Positions 26,441 through 34,795 of a stretch of DNA of 64,000 bases are shown here, piece by piece. A program made the translations under genes and the position numbers. A model generated the notes under the pieces. That model had not been told where the DNA came from. It saw only the letters and a list, made by a program, of their open reading frames with translations, and did no database searches. The DNA comes from Longispora fulva (GTDB lineage: Bacteria > Actinomycetota > Actinomycetes > Mycobacteriales > Micromonosporaceae). Within the stretch, counting starts at the first letter, position 1; each line of letters opens with the position of its first letter. Location: positions 310,001 to 374,000 of the forward strand of contig NZ_JADOUF010000001.1 in NCBI RefSeq assembly GCF_015751905.1. The letters are read 5' to 3'.

Positions 26441-27525
26441 GCCACCCTCCTGTCGTCGATGGCGTCGGGGTCCCAGTCGATGCCGAGCCCCGGTGCCATG
26501 GGTGCGAGCGCCTGTCCGTCGACCACCGCGATCTCCGTGCGGGTGATGGCGCGCAGCTGCGGGATGTGTTCGAGGTAGGAGCTGTTGGGCACAGCCGCGC
26601 ACAGGCTGACGTGCAGTTCCATCAGGAAGTGCGGGCACACCGTGACGTTGCTGGCCTCGGCCGCGTGCGCGACCTTGAGCCAGGGCGTGATGCCGCCGAT
26701 CCGGGCGACGTCGACCTGCACGATCGCGGCGGCCTGGCGGCGCAGGTACTCCGCGAACTGGCCGATCGAGTACATCGACTCCCCGACGGCCACCGGAAGG
26801 CTGGTCGAACGGGCGAGGATCTCGTGGCCGGCGACGTCGTCGGCGGGCAGCGGCTCCTCGAACCAGGCGAGGTCGAGGGGCTCGAACAGCCGGGCCCGGC
26901 GGATCGCCTCGGCGGTGGTAAACGACTGGTTGGCGTCGACCATGATGTCGAATCGGTCGCCCACCGCCTGGCGGACCGCCGTGAGCCGTTCCACGTCCTC
27001 GGCGGCCGACGGCTTGCCCACCTTGAGCTTGGCCCCGCGCCACCCCGCGTCGCGGCTGGCCTTGGTCGCCGTCACAAGGTCCTCGACGGGCAGGTGCAGC
27101 CAGCCGCCCTCCGTGTCGTACAGGGGAATGCGGTCCTTCGCGCCGCCGGCGAGGACCCACAGGGGCAGGCCGGCGGCCCTGGCCCGCAGATCCCACAGCG
27201 CCGTGTCGACCGCGGCCAGGGCGAGAGACGTGATCGCCCCGACGGCGGTGGCCCGGGTGACGTTGTACAGCTCCCGCCACACGTGCTCCACCCGGGACCC
27301 GTCGAGCCCGACGAGCCGGGGCAGCAGCACGTCTCGCAGCAGCGCGAGCACGGCAGTCCCCCCGGTGCCGATCGTGTACGAGTAGCCGACCCCCGTCCCG
27401 CCGTCAGCTGCCGTGACCTCGACGAACAGGGTCTCCTGCTTGACGAACGTCTGGAGCGCGTCCGTGCGTACGGTCTCCACCGCCACGTCGACCAGGTACG
27501 CCTCGGCGCGAATGATCGTGTTCAC
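26437..27525 (-). CDS. Mandelate racemase/muconate lactonizing-type sugar-acid dehydratase
   Basis: 362 residues, enolase superfamily, mandelate racemase subgroup. The active site appears intact and is numbered almost as in mandelate racemase: Lys166 and Lys168 (AKLKVG), Asp197 (VDANQS), Glu223, Glu249 (VGESM), Asp272 and His299 (CPHF). It is embedded between the binding-protein and permease genes, so it is induced with fucose uptake. Its substrate is not obvious: a second fuconate-type dehydratase, or one for a related 6-deoxy or L-galactose-derived acid, would fit. The GTG start shares one base with the preceding stop. Confidence 0.85.
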   Translation of the reverse strand: MNTIIRAEAYLVDVAVETVRTDALQTFVKQETLFVEVTAADGGTGVGYSYTIGTGGTAVLALLRDVLLPRLVGLDGSRVEHVWRELYNVTRATAVGAITSLALAAVDTALWDLRARAAGLPLWVLAGGAKDRIPLYDTEGGWLHLPVEDLVTATKASRDAGWRGAKLKVGKPSAAEDVERLTAVRQAVGDRFDIMVDANQSFTTAEAIRRARLFEPLDLAWFEEPLPADDVAGHEILARSTSLPVAVGESMYSIGQFAEYLRRQAAAIVQVDVARIGGITPWLKVAHAAEASNVTVCPHFLMELHVSLCAAVPNSSYLEHIPQLRAITRTEIAVVDGQALAPMAPGLGIDWDPDAIDDRRVA

Positions 27526-28583
27526 TACTTGCAGCTCAGGTACTCGGCGTCGAACTGCTTGCGCAGCTCCTCGGTCTTCGCGGTGCGCTGGGCCTCGTAG
27601 GAGTCCAACCCGGTCTTCGTGACCACGAACGAACCGGAGTCGACGATCACGCCGGAGGTCTTCATGGTGCAGCCGGTGGACAGCTTCATCAGGGCGTAGG
27701 AGCCGACGTAGGACTGGCCGACCGGGTTCTGCAGGACGGTGCCGGAGATGGAGCCGTCGCGGATCGCGTCCAGGATCGTCTTGTCGTCGTCGATCGCGAC
27801 CACCTTGATCGGCAACCCGGACTGCTTGACGCCCTCGGCCGAGGCCACGGACGGGTTGTACGCGGTGTTGACGATGCCCTGGATCTGCTTGCCCTTCGCG
27901 GCGAGCAGGTCGGCGACGGCCTTCTTCGCGGTCTGCAGGTCCTTGTCGATGTCGGTGACGTTCTCGATCAGGACCACCTTGCCGCTGGTCTCGGCGACGG
28001 CCTTCTCCACGCCCTTGATCCGGCGCTGGGTGTTGGAGTCCACCTTGTTGCCGGTCAGGTGCACGAGGTTGCCCGTGCCGCCCATCGCGTCGATGGTCGC
28101 CTTCGCCGCCTTGTACGCGGCCACCTCGACGTCGGTGGACAGGCAGAAGTCCGCCTTGTTCTCCCCGGCCGGACACGAGGCCAGCGACGCCACCGGGTAG
28201 CCCTGCCGCTTGAGGTCCTCAAAGGTGGAGTTGATGTTGTCGGGGGACACCCCGAAGATGCCGAACGCGTTGAAGCCCTGCGCGGCGAGGGACTTCAGCA
28301 CGTCGTTCTGCTTGGTCTGGTCCCAGCCGGCGGTCTCGTCGAACGTCGCGTCGCCGAGCTTGAAGTCGGTCTTCGCCTTGCCGGCCGTGGTCTTCCACGG
28401 CTGGAAGTAGGGGTGCGCGCCACCGGGGACCAACGCGACCTTCACCTTGTCGGCCGTCTTGGCCGCCGAGGCTGCCGGGTCGGAGTCGCTCTTCTTCGTG
28501 CAGCCCGCCCCGGAGAGGCCCACCGCGAGGAGCACCGCGAGCCCGACGCCCAGCTTGACGTTTATCCGTGTCATCTCGATCAC
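27525..28583 (-). CDS. Sugar-binding lipoprotein of the fucose-operon ABC transporter
   Basis: 352 residues, periplasmic-binding-protein type 1 fold. A lipoprotein signal with lipobox LSGAGC places the acylated Cys at 28, followed by a Ser/Asp/Ala linker. The mature part shows the two-lobed pattern with AGWDQTKQNDVLKSLAAQG and VNTAYNPSVASA segments. First gene of the ten-gene operon. The GTG at 28583 is chosen because AAGGA lies about 7 nt upstream; the ATG at 28574 is the alternative. Operator site D lies 25 nt upstream. Confidence 0.9.
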   Translation of the reverse strand: MIEMTRINVKLGVGLAVLLAVGLSGAGCTKKSDSDPAASAAKTADKVKVALVPGGAHPYFQPWKTTAGKAKTDFKLGDATFDETAGWDQTKQNDVLKSLAAQGFNAFGIFGVSPDNINSTFEDLKRQGYPVASLASCPAGENKADFCLSTDVEVAAYKAAKATIDAMGGTGNLVHLTGNKVDSNTQRRIKGVEKAVAETSGKVVLIENVTDIDKDLQTAKKAVADLLAAKGKQIQGIVNTAYNPSVASAEGVKQSGLPIKVVAIDDDKTILDAIRDGSISGTVLQNPVGQSYVGSYALMKLSTGCTMKTSGVIVDSGSFVVTKTGLDSYEAQRTAKTEELRKQFDAEYLSCK

Positions 28584-28607
28584 CCGATCCTTGTCCCTTT
28601 ATCGTCG

Positions 28608-28619
28608 ATCCTATAGGAT
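28608..28619. promoter_or_regulatory. GntR-type operator (site D), perfect 12-bp palindrome
   Basis: ATCCTATAGGAT, fully symmetric and flanked by GTCG and GTCGAC, in the divergent region between the transporter operon (minus) and gntR (plus). It probably controls both directions and autoregulates gntR; TAATGT (28631-28636) would be a -10 box for gntR. Confidence 0.75.
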
Positions 28620-28680
28620 GTCGACTGCGATAATGTTTACCTGCCGAGCGAGGACCCGTCAATAGCCGAAGGAGCCACAG

Positions 28681-29373
28681 ATGGCCGAGTCAACAGCCGC
28701 GCCAGGCCGTTCGCCCCGGGTCCGTCCCGCTCGTCGACTCACCCTCAGCGAGGATGTCTACGAAACGGTCAAAGCACTCATTATGGATCACGGCATCCCG
28801 CCGGGCGACCGGGTCAACATCGACGCCCTGTCCCGCGAGCTGGAGGTCTCACCCACCCCGGTGCGCGAGGCCCTCGCCCGCCTGGAGTCCGACGGCCTGG
28901 TCCGCAAGCGCCCCCTCGCCGGCTACACGGTGGCCCCGCTGCTGACCCGCGCGGAGTTCGAGGAACTCTTCGACCTGCGCATCGTGCTCGAAACGGCCGC
29001 CGCCACCCGCGCCGCCACCCGCGCCCCCCTGGCCGCCCGGGAGCTGGCTCTCACGGGTGCGGACCTGGGCATGAGTCCGGACGTGGTGGACGGATACCGC
29101 AGCTACGCCGACTTCACCGCGCTCGACGCCCAGTTCCACGACAGCATCGCCGAACTGGCCGGGAACGCCATGCTCCGCGATGCCGTCTTCCGCCTGCACG
29201 CCCACCTGCACCTGCACCGACTGCACTTCCCGCAGGCCACGGCCGGCAACACCGGCGCCGAGCACGAAGCCATCGTCGCGGCGATCCTGGCCGGCGACGG
29301 TGACGCCGCAGCCACCGCCATGCACGACCACCTCGCGTCGGCGCGGGCCCGGCACCTGGCGGCCTTCGAGTAG
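28681..29373 (+). CDS. GntR family regulator with FCD domain, probable fucose-locus repressor
   Basis: 230 residues. Winged helix at about 20-85 (VYETVKALIMDHGIPPGDRVN, LSRELEVSPTPVREALARLE) and an all-helical FCD ligand domain at about 95-225 with metal-binding pattern residues (D in LRIVLE region, FHDSIAELAGN, HEAIVAAI, HLASARARH). FCD regulators commonly bind sugar acids or carboxylates. GAAGGAG precedes the ATG. It diverges from the fucose operon; four near-identical 12-bp palindromes occur in the locus, so it is the prime candidate for their ligand-responsive repressor, perhaps sensing fuconate or lactate. Confidence 0.88.
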   Translation: MAESTAAPGRSPRVRPARRLTLSEDVYETVKALIMDHGIPPGDRVNIDALSRELEVSPTPVREALARLESDGLVRKRPLAGYTVAPLLTRAEFEELFDLRIVLETAAATRAATRAPLAARELALTGADLGMSPDVVDGYRSYADFTALDAQFHDSIAELAGNAMLRDAVFRLHAHLHLHRLHFPQATAGNTGAEHEAIVAAILAGDGDAAATAMHDHLASARARHLAAFE

Positions 29374-29530
29374 CGAACACGCGTCGTCCCGACCACCAGC
29401 ACCCCGCGCGGGCGGCCCTGCACGACAGGGGTCAGACCCGGACGCCGTGCCCGCACAGCCCGATCCGCGCCCAGGACCGGGTCTTGGGCCTTGCCGCCGC
29501 AGGCGTCCGTCTCGCTTGACCTCTTGCGCG

Positions 29531-30433
29531 TCAGTCCGGCAGCCAGTGCAGCTCGTGCGCCAGGGTTTTGGCGACGGCACGGATCCGGCGGTGTAGCGGC
29601 GACTGCTCGCGTGGGAGGACCAGGTGGAACGTCATGCTGGGCGCGCCCCGCAGCGGTCGCCAGGTGAGACCGGCCGGTTGTGCCGTGGCCGCGGCTTCTC
29701 CGGCCGGGGCGAGGGTGACCCCGTCGCGCAGGTCGCGCTGAGACATGTCGAAAGAGACTGCGGGCGTGTGGAATCGGGGGTGTGGTCGGGTGTCTCGGAA
29801 CAGTGCGGACAGCTGATCGTGGATCACGGGGTTGGCCGCACGATCCGGGAGTCGCAGCGGATACGCGGCCGCGTCGGCGATCTCGATCTCCGGGTGTTCG
29901 GCCAGCGGATGGTGCTGCGCCAGCTGGACCCCGATGCGCGCACGCCGCAGCAGGAACCGGCGCACGCCACGGCCCGGTTGTTCACCGCGGGTGATCCCGG
30001 CATCGATGCGGCCGTCGGCGACCGCGGGGGAGATCTCCGGTGTCGCCATCGGGACCGCGCCGACCTGGAGCCCGCTGTTGCCGCGGATCAGTCTGTCCAC
30101 CAGGGCCGGTGCCGTCTCGGCCCCGGCGCTGAGGCTGTATCCGATGCGCAGCGTGCCCAGTTCACCGGCCGCCGCGCTCCGGGCGGTGTCCCACGCCCGG
30201 TCCAGTGCCGCCAGCGCGGGCGGCGCGGATTCCGCCAAAGCCGCACCGGCCGTGGTCAATACGACGCTACGCGTGTTGCGGACCAGCAGGGCCGTACCGA
30301 GTTCCGCCTCCAATCGGCGCATCCGGGCGCTGAGTGCGGGCTGTGCGATACCGATCCGTGCGGCCGCGCGGGTGAAGTTCAACTCCTGCGCCAGCACCAG
30401 GAAGTACCGCAGGCTCACCGTATCCGGCGCCAC
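29531..30433 (-). CDS. LysR family transcriptional regulator
   Basis: 300 residues: N-terminal winged helix (SLRYFLVLAQELNFTRAAARIGIAQPALSARMRRLE, seen at residues about 5-40) and a C-terminal substrate-binding domain (about 88-300). The GTG at 30433 is preferred to an upstream ATG at 30508 because GGGAGGG lies just upstream and the HTH then begins at the usual position. It diverges from a small DUF1330 gene across 188 nt, the normal layout for a LysR protein and its target. Confidence 0.85.
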   Translation of the reverse strand: MAPDTVSLRYFLVLAQELNFTRAAARIGIAQPALSARMRRLEAELGTALLVRNTRSVVLTTAGAALAESAPPALAALDRAWDTARSAAAGELGTLRIGYSLSAGAETAPALVDRLIRGNSGLQVGAVPMATPEISPAVADGRIDAGITRGEQPGRGVRRFLLRRARIGVQLAQHHPLAEHPEIEIADAAAYPLRLPDRAANPVIHDQLSALFRDTRPHPRFHTPAVSFDMSQRDLRDGVTLAPAGEAAATAQPAGLTWRPLRGAPSMTFHLVLPREQSPLHRRIRAVAKTLAHELHWLPD

Positions 30434-30621
30434 GTGCCCTCCCTGCCGATTGATAACGAGCCGTTCTGAGTCTATCCCGTACCGGTCTTTCCCTCGACCG
30501 CACATCAAGCCCTAACCTGCGCATATGACGATTCCACTGACCACAGTACCCATCGCCGGGATCGACCGAACTGAGTGTCAATGCGGAGTCGGACCTGTCC
30601 GGCCGAACACAGGAGGTATCC

Positions 30622-30915
30622 ATGGCTAACGGCTACTGGGTCAGTGTCTACCCCGCCATTTCCGACCCTGAGAGGTTGACCGCCTACGCCGAGCTGGCCC
30701 GTCCGGCTGTCCAGGCTGGGGGCGGGCGCACCCTGTCCCGTGGCGGTCGAGTCGTCGCCCACGAGGCCGGAATCACGCAACGCGTCGTTCTGATCGAGTT
30801 CGACAGCTTTGAACAGGCCGTCGCGGCATACGAGAGCGAGGCATACCAGAAGGCGCTGGTGGCCCTCCCCGACGGCGTCGAGCGCGACTTCCGCATCATC
30901 GAAGGCATCGACTGA
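30622..30915 (+). CDS. DUF1330 domain protein
   Basis: 97 residues with the dimeric alpha/beta-barrel (ferredoxin-like) pattern of DUF1330: YWVSVYPAISDPERLTAYAE, RVVLIEFDSFEQAVAAYES, YQKAL. The family has no established biochemical role. AGGAGG lies 5-6 nt before the ATG. Probably controlled by the divergent LysR regulator. Confidence 0.85.
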   Translation: MANGYWVSVYPAISDPERLTAYAELARPAVQAGGGRTLSRGGRVVAHEAGITQRVVLIEFDSFEQAVAAYESEAYQKALVALPDGVERDFRIIEGID

Positions 30916-31083
30916 CCGGTGGGCCCAGCCATCGCTGAGCATCCGTCACCTGAAAAGCCACGGTGCTCACGAGACGAGTTCGCAGCTATGCCCCGCTGGC
31001 TGGCGGCGGTTCAGTGTTCGACGGCGTGGTCCTGGCGATCGGGATCGACGCCGGGCTGAGGAGGGCCTGCTGATCGCGCACAG

Positions 31084-31455
31084 TCAGTCGCGCTGTGGCA
31101 GTTCCTGTAGCGTCCAGGTGTTGCCGTCCGGGTCGTCGAACCGGACGAACCGGCCCCAGGCCTGGTCGTCGACGCCACTCGCGTCAACGCCAGCGGCCCG
31201 GAGCTGGGCCAGGGCTTCGTCGGCGTCCGGCACCACGACCTGGATCGTGTTCTGGCGTCCCGGTTCGAGGTCGATGCCGAGGTTCGTTCCGAACGCGATC
31301 GAGCACGCCGACCCCGGGGGCGTCATCTGCACGAACCGGAGCCCGTCGAAGGGCACCTGGTCGTGGTCGGCGTGGAACCCGATCCGGGCGTAGAAGTCCT
31401 TCGCGCGATCGACGTCGGTCACCGGTACGAAGATGAGTTCGATCTTCCAGGTCAT
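31084..31455 (-). CDS. VOC family (glyoxalase/bleomycin-resistance fold) protein
   Basis: 123 residues with two beta-alpha-beta-beta-beta units: VPVTDVDRAKDFYARIGF at the start and RFVRFDDPDGNTWTLQEL at the end. Single-domain VOC proteins bind metal and act on small electrophiles or dioxygenase substrates; the substrate here cannot be inferred. The ATG at 31455 has GGAAGG upstream. Confidence 0.85.
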   Translation of the reverse strand: MTWKIELIFVPVTDVDRAKDFYARIGFHADHDQVPFDGLRFVQMTPPGSACSIAFGTNLGIDLEPGRQNTIQVVVPDADEALAQLRAAGVDASGVDDQAWGRFVRFDDPDGNTWTLQELPQRD

Positions 31456-31692
31456 GAGCTGCTGCCTTCCGTGTCTACGGTCCTGAACCCCCATAGTCCG
31501 CCAGCGGACGGGCGCGGGGCGCCGGAACCGGCGAGTCCGCTGCTCTCTGGCGGCCGGCCTCGGGACTCCCGTGGCCGGCCCGCGTGGTCGGTGTTTCTCC
31601 GCGTGGCCGGGAGCAACGTCGGTGGCGGCGCCGCCTGACCCTGGCCGGGCGAAGTCCGCGGCCCGGGCCGCTCGGGGACGACCGGTCGCGGG
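31456..31692. other. Non-coding region between the VOC and DUF4419 genes
   Basis: 237 nt with no credible gene or clear regulatory signal. It runs upstream of the VOC gene and downstream of the in-frame tail at 31693-31854. Confidence 0.3.
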
Positions 31693-31854
31693 TCAGAAGG
31701 AGTTGCTGAGGAGCGCGGGGATGGCGAGCTGTTCGCGGATCTGCCTGGCCTCTTCCCTGTAGGTGTCTCCGTCGGATCCGTCGGATCCGTCGGCGAGGTC
31801 GGCGCGGAGGTCGAGCGCGATAGCCTCGACCCGATCCCGGGCGCCCGCGGTCGG
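31693..31854 (-). other. In-frame, protein-like continuation after the DUF4419 stop codon
   Basis: Directly after the TGA at 31855-31857 the same frame stays open for 53 codons. It reads like protein (ARDRVEAIALDLRADLADG, later REEARQIREQLAIPALLSNSF) and ends at another TGA. There is no ATG or GTG in it before the hydrophilic stretch. Either the upstream gene once ended here and has gained a stop, or this is stop-codon read-through, or it is chance. A GGATCCGTC triplet repeat encodes SDGSDG within it. Confidence 0.35.
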
Positions 31855-33351
31855 TCAGGTCGACGCGTCCAGGTCGCTGAGCCGGCAGGTCTGCAGTCCC
31901 GCGAGGTCCGCGCCGTCGAGCAGCCGTTCCAGGATCTCGGCGAGCGACGTGCCGATCACCGGGATGTCCGCGGGCGCTTCCAGCAGCCGGTGCGGCGGAT
32001 CCAGTGGGTGCGACCGGTCCGGGTTCTCCCCGATCCCGCATATCACCCAGTACGCGGCCGCGCTCGGGTGGTGGTGGTGGCCGACCGCGAGGCTGCGGCC
32101 GTCGGCGAACTCCGCGATCGCGGTGACCGGCACCTGGTCGCGCCGGACATGCTTGTGGTCGGCCACGGGCAGGACCCGCCAGCCGCCCTGGTTCCGAGCG
32201 GCCGCCGACCCGAACCGCCGGTACAGCGCCAGCGCCTCGGCGGACACCGCGTACGGCTTGAACCGGTTCGCGACCGGCGGCGTGGTCTCGTGCTCTGCGA
32301 CGATCCGGTCGAGCACGTGGTCGATGTGGACGGTCGCGGGGAGCAGGTGCCAGCCGGCGACCGGCCGCAGTGCCCCGTCCGGGTCCTGGGCGATCCCGAC
32401 CAACCCGGCGTGCAGCTCCACGGCACTGAGCTGGTCGAGGGTGCGGTCGTTGATCGTGATCCGCACCTTGGACAGCGTCGCGGGCACGCCGGCGCTGCTG
32501 ATGCCGGGGCCACGGTAGGACCGGTGGTCGACGGTCAGGTCGCGGGGCTCGTCGAGGGGGAGCTCGAGGAGCGGGTTCGGGCGGTCGATGCCGCCGTCCT
32601 CCAGCAGGTACGGGTACAGCCGTGCCGCCCAGCCCGTGATCAGCTCGCCGCCGTAGGCGTCGACGGGGTTGTAGATCCGACGCCAGAACGCGGTGTCGAC
32701 GTCGCCTGCGGCGGCTCGGACGAACTGGGCGGCGATCGGGGCGAGCGAGCGCCGCCACTCGTGCAGCCCGTACCGGTCGAGGGTATCGACGCGGTCGGCG
32801 ATCCGCCGCCAGTCGGCGACCGTGCCGGTCAGGGTGACCGTGGGTATCCCGCACACGGCGACCATGACGAGCGCGAAGTAGGGCGAGTACACGTCGAGCA
32901 TCACGACCCGGCCGGCGGTCCGGTCGACGGCGGTACTGGTGCTGAAGTCGCAGCCCGGCAGCTCGCCGACCTCGCCCTCCAGCAGGTCGGCGAACTGGTC
33001 GACGGCCCGCGACCAACCCGCCGCGTCCACCGGCACCGCAGTGACCGGCACGGTCAGGTCCCGGCGGCCCCGGTGGCTGACCAGGTGGTCGCGGAGCTCC
33101 TCGGCGTGCAGGCGGACGTGCTGGGCGACGCCCTGCGCGATCGTCAGCCAGACCGCGTCCGGGGACAGGACCAGGGGCCGGTGCTCGGCGAAGGCCCGGC
33201 CGACCGCGGCGAGCAGCGGATGCACTCCGCCCGGCGCCAGCACCCGCCGGTCGGGGTCGCCGCCGACGGCCAGTGCGCCAGGGCTGACTGAGCTCAGCGG
33301 CACGGTCGGCAGCGGGCTCGCCGCCGGGGTCACCTCATCCACCTGGAACAT
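31855..33351 (-). CDS. DUF4419 domain-containing protein
   Basis: 498 residues. The N-terminal two thirds resemble DUF4419 (HPLLAAVGRAFAEHRPLVLSPDAVWLTIAQG, the FSTSTAVDRTAGRVVMLD and DWRRIADRVDTL segments), a family widespread in fungi and bacteria with no known function. The last 170 residues (LPATVHIDHVLDRIVAEH, GGWRVLPVADHKHVRRDQVP) include a HHHH run in VGHHHHPSAAAYW. No signal peptide. The ATG at 33351 starts a stretch just before the conserved part; a longer frame from 33498 is unlikely. See the in-frame tail after its stop. Confidence 0.7.
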   Translation of the reverse strand: MFQVDEVTPAASPLPTVPLSSVSPGALAVGGDPDRRVLAPGGVHPLLAAVGRAFAEHRPLVLSPDAVWLTIAQGVAQHVRLHAEELRDHLVSHRGRRDLTVPVTAVPVDAAGWSRAVDQFADLLEGEVGELPGCDFSTSTAVDRTAGRVVMLDVYSPYFALVMVAVCGIPTVTLTGTVADWRRIADRVDTLDRYGLHEWRRSLAPIAAQFVRAAAGDVDTAFWRRIYNPVDAYGGELITGWAARLYPYLLEDGGIDRPNPLLELPLDEPRDLTVDHRSYRGPGISSAGVPATLSKVRITINDRTLDQLSAVELHAGLVGIAQDPDGALRPVAGWHLLPATVHIDHVLDRIVAEHETTPPVANRFKPYAVSAEALALYRRFGSAAARNQGGWRVLPVADHKHVRRDQVPVTAIAEFADGRSLAVGHHHHPSAAAYWVICGIGENPDRSHPLDPPHRLLEAPADIPVIGTSLAEILERLLDGADLAGLQTCRLSDLDAST

Positions 33352-33711
33352 CACCACCGCGATGGTAGCCGTCGGCGGCCCCGCCCACCGACCCGTCGAC
33401 CTGGCCCTCCCATCATGTTCATTCCCGGAAAGTGACCTCATCGACGCCGACCCCGACAACCCCGCCCAGTCGGTCGCCGACGCCTTCCTCACCACCACCT
33501 ACGACCTCGACCGCACCGGGATGGCTGCCCCACCCTGGCGAGGACACGACGCCGCAGGCACGCGGCGGTGACGGCCTCAGGTCCTCGCCGAATCAAGGGC
33601 AAGCCCTCAAGCTGGCCCGGTGAGGTCGATGGCATCGAACTCACCGTGACCGACAAGCGCGACCAGGTGCTCCGCCAGCTGTCGTGTCCGCCCAGCCCTC
33701 GCCGAGTGTTC
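33352..33711. other. Intergenic region
   Basis: 360 nt between the DUF4419 gene and the sugar-isomerase-like gene. A plus-strand frame (about 33425-33571) contains a short protein-like piece (NPAQSVADAFLTTTYDL) without a start codon of its own; it may be a remnant but is too short to identify. Confidence 0.3.
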
Positions 33712-34719
33712 TCAGGCCGGGCGGGAGAACGCGGCGTCGAAGGACGCCGCAGGTGGCTCGATGAGGGTCAGTGCCCGGACGAAGGCGAGGGCGTCGGGGC
33801 CGCCGCGCAGCCGGTCCATCCCCGGGTCCTCCCACTCCACGGAGATCGGCCCCTGGTATCCGATGGTGTTGAGCATCCGGAAGCAGGACTCCCAGGGCAC
33901 GTCGCCGTGGCCGGTGGACACGAAGTCCCAGCCGCGTCGCGGATCGCCCCAGGGCAGGTGCGAGCCGAGCCGTCCGTTGCGCCCGTTGAGTCTCCTGACC
34001 GCGTCCTTGCAGTCCACGTGGTAGATCCGGTCCCGGAAGTCGTAGAGGAACCCGACCGGGTCGAGGTCCTGCCAGACGAAGTGGCTGGGGTCGAAGTTGA
34101 GCCCGAATGCCGGCCGGTGTCCGATCGCCTCCAGTGCTCGGGCGGTGGACCAGTAGTCGTAGGCGATCTCGCCGGGGTGCACCTCGTGGGCGTAGCGGAC
34201 GCCGACCTCGTCGAAGACGTCGAGGATCGGGTTCCACCGGTCGGCGAAGTCGACGTAACCCCGTTCGATCATTTTCGGGGGTACCGGCGGGAACATGGCC
34301 AGGGTGTGCCAGATGGACGAGCCGGTGAACCCGACGACGGTGTCGACCCCGAGCTTGGCGGCGGCCCGGGCGGTGTCCTTGATCTCGCCGGCGGCGCGTT
34401 GGCGGACGCCCTCGGGTTCGCCGTCGCCCCAGATCCTGGCCGGCAGGATGGCCTCGTGGCGCTCGTCGATCGGGTGGTCGCAGACGGCCTGGCTGGTGAG
34501 GTGACACGAGATCGTCCACACCTTCAACTGGTACCGGTCCAGTGTCTCCCGCAGGCGCGGCACGTAGGAGTCGTCGGCGAGAGCCTTGTCGACCTCGAAG
34601 TGGTCGCCCCAGCAGGCGAGCTCCAGCCCGTCGTAGCCCCACAGGGAGGCGAGCCGGCACACTTCCTCGAAGGGCAGGTCGGCCCACTGGCCGGTGAAGA
34701 GAGTGACTGGTCGCGTCAT
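33712..34719 (-). CDS. Sugar phosphate isomerase/epimerase-like TIM-barrel protein
   Basis: 335 residues of the xylose-isomerase-like (AP_endonuc_2) superfamily: [62 protein letters not shown] and ISVEWEDPG supply the His/Glu/Asp metal ligands. Such proteins with Gfo/Idh partners act on inosose, keto-sugars or 3-keto-glycosides. Last gene of the ROK-controlled ABC operon, 76 nt after the Gfo/Idh gene. Confidence 0.85.
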   Translation of the reverse strand: MTRPVTLFTGQWADLPFEEVCRLASLWGYDGLELACWGDHFEVDKALADDSYVPRLRETLDRYQLKVWTISCHLTSQAVCDHPIDERHEAILPARIWGDGEPEGVRQRAAGEIKDTARAAAKLGVDTVVGFTGSSIWHTLAMFPPVPPKMIERGYVDFADRWNPILDVFDEVGVRYAHEVHPGEIAYDYWSTARALEAIGHRPAFGLNFDPSHFVWQDLDPVGFLYDFRDRIYHVDCKDAVRRLNGRNGRLGSHLPWGDPRRGWDFVSTGHGDVPWESCFRMLNTIGYQGPISVEWEDPGMDRLRGGPDALAFVRALTLIEPPAASFDAAFSRPA

Positions 34720-34795
34720 CGTGGGCCTCCGTGCGTCGGGTCGAGCGGCATGTGCGTGCGGGGGTCCTGGCCGGTCAGGCTCATGGGAGGCACGG

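Noticed and set aside
31780-31800. GGATCCGTC triplet as a regulatory direct repeat
   Set aside because: It keeps frame and encodes SDGSDG in the tail after the DUF4419 gene, so a coding origin is simpler.
33425-33571. Possible remnant of a gene (NPAQSVADAFLTTTYDL segment)
   Set aside because: Too short, no start codon of its own and no family recognised; kept only as a remark on the intergenic region.
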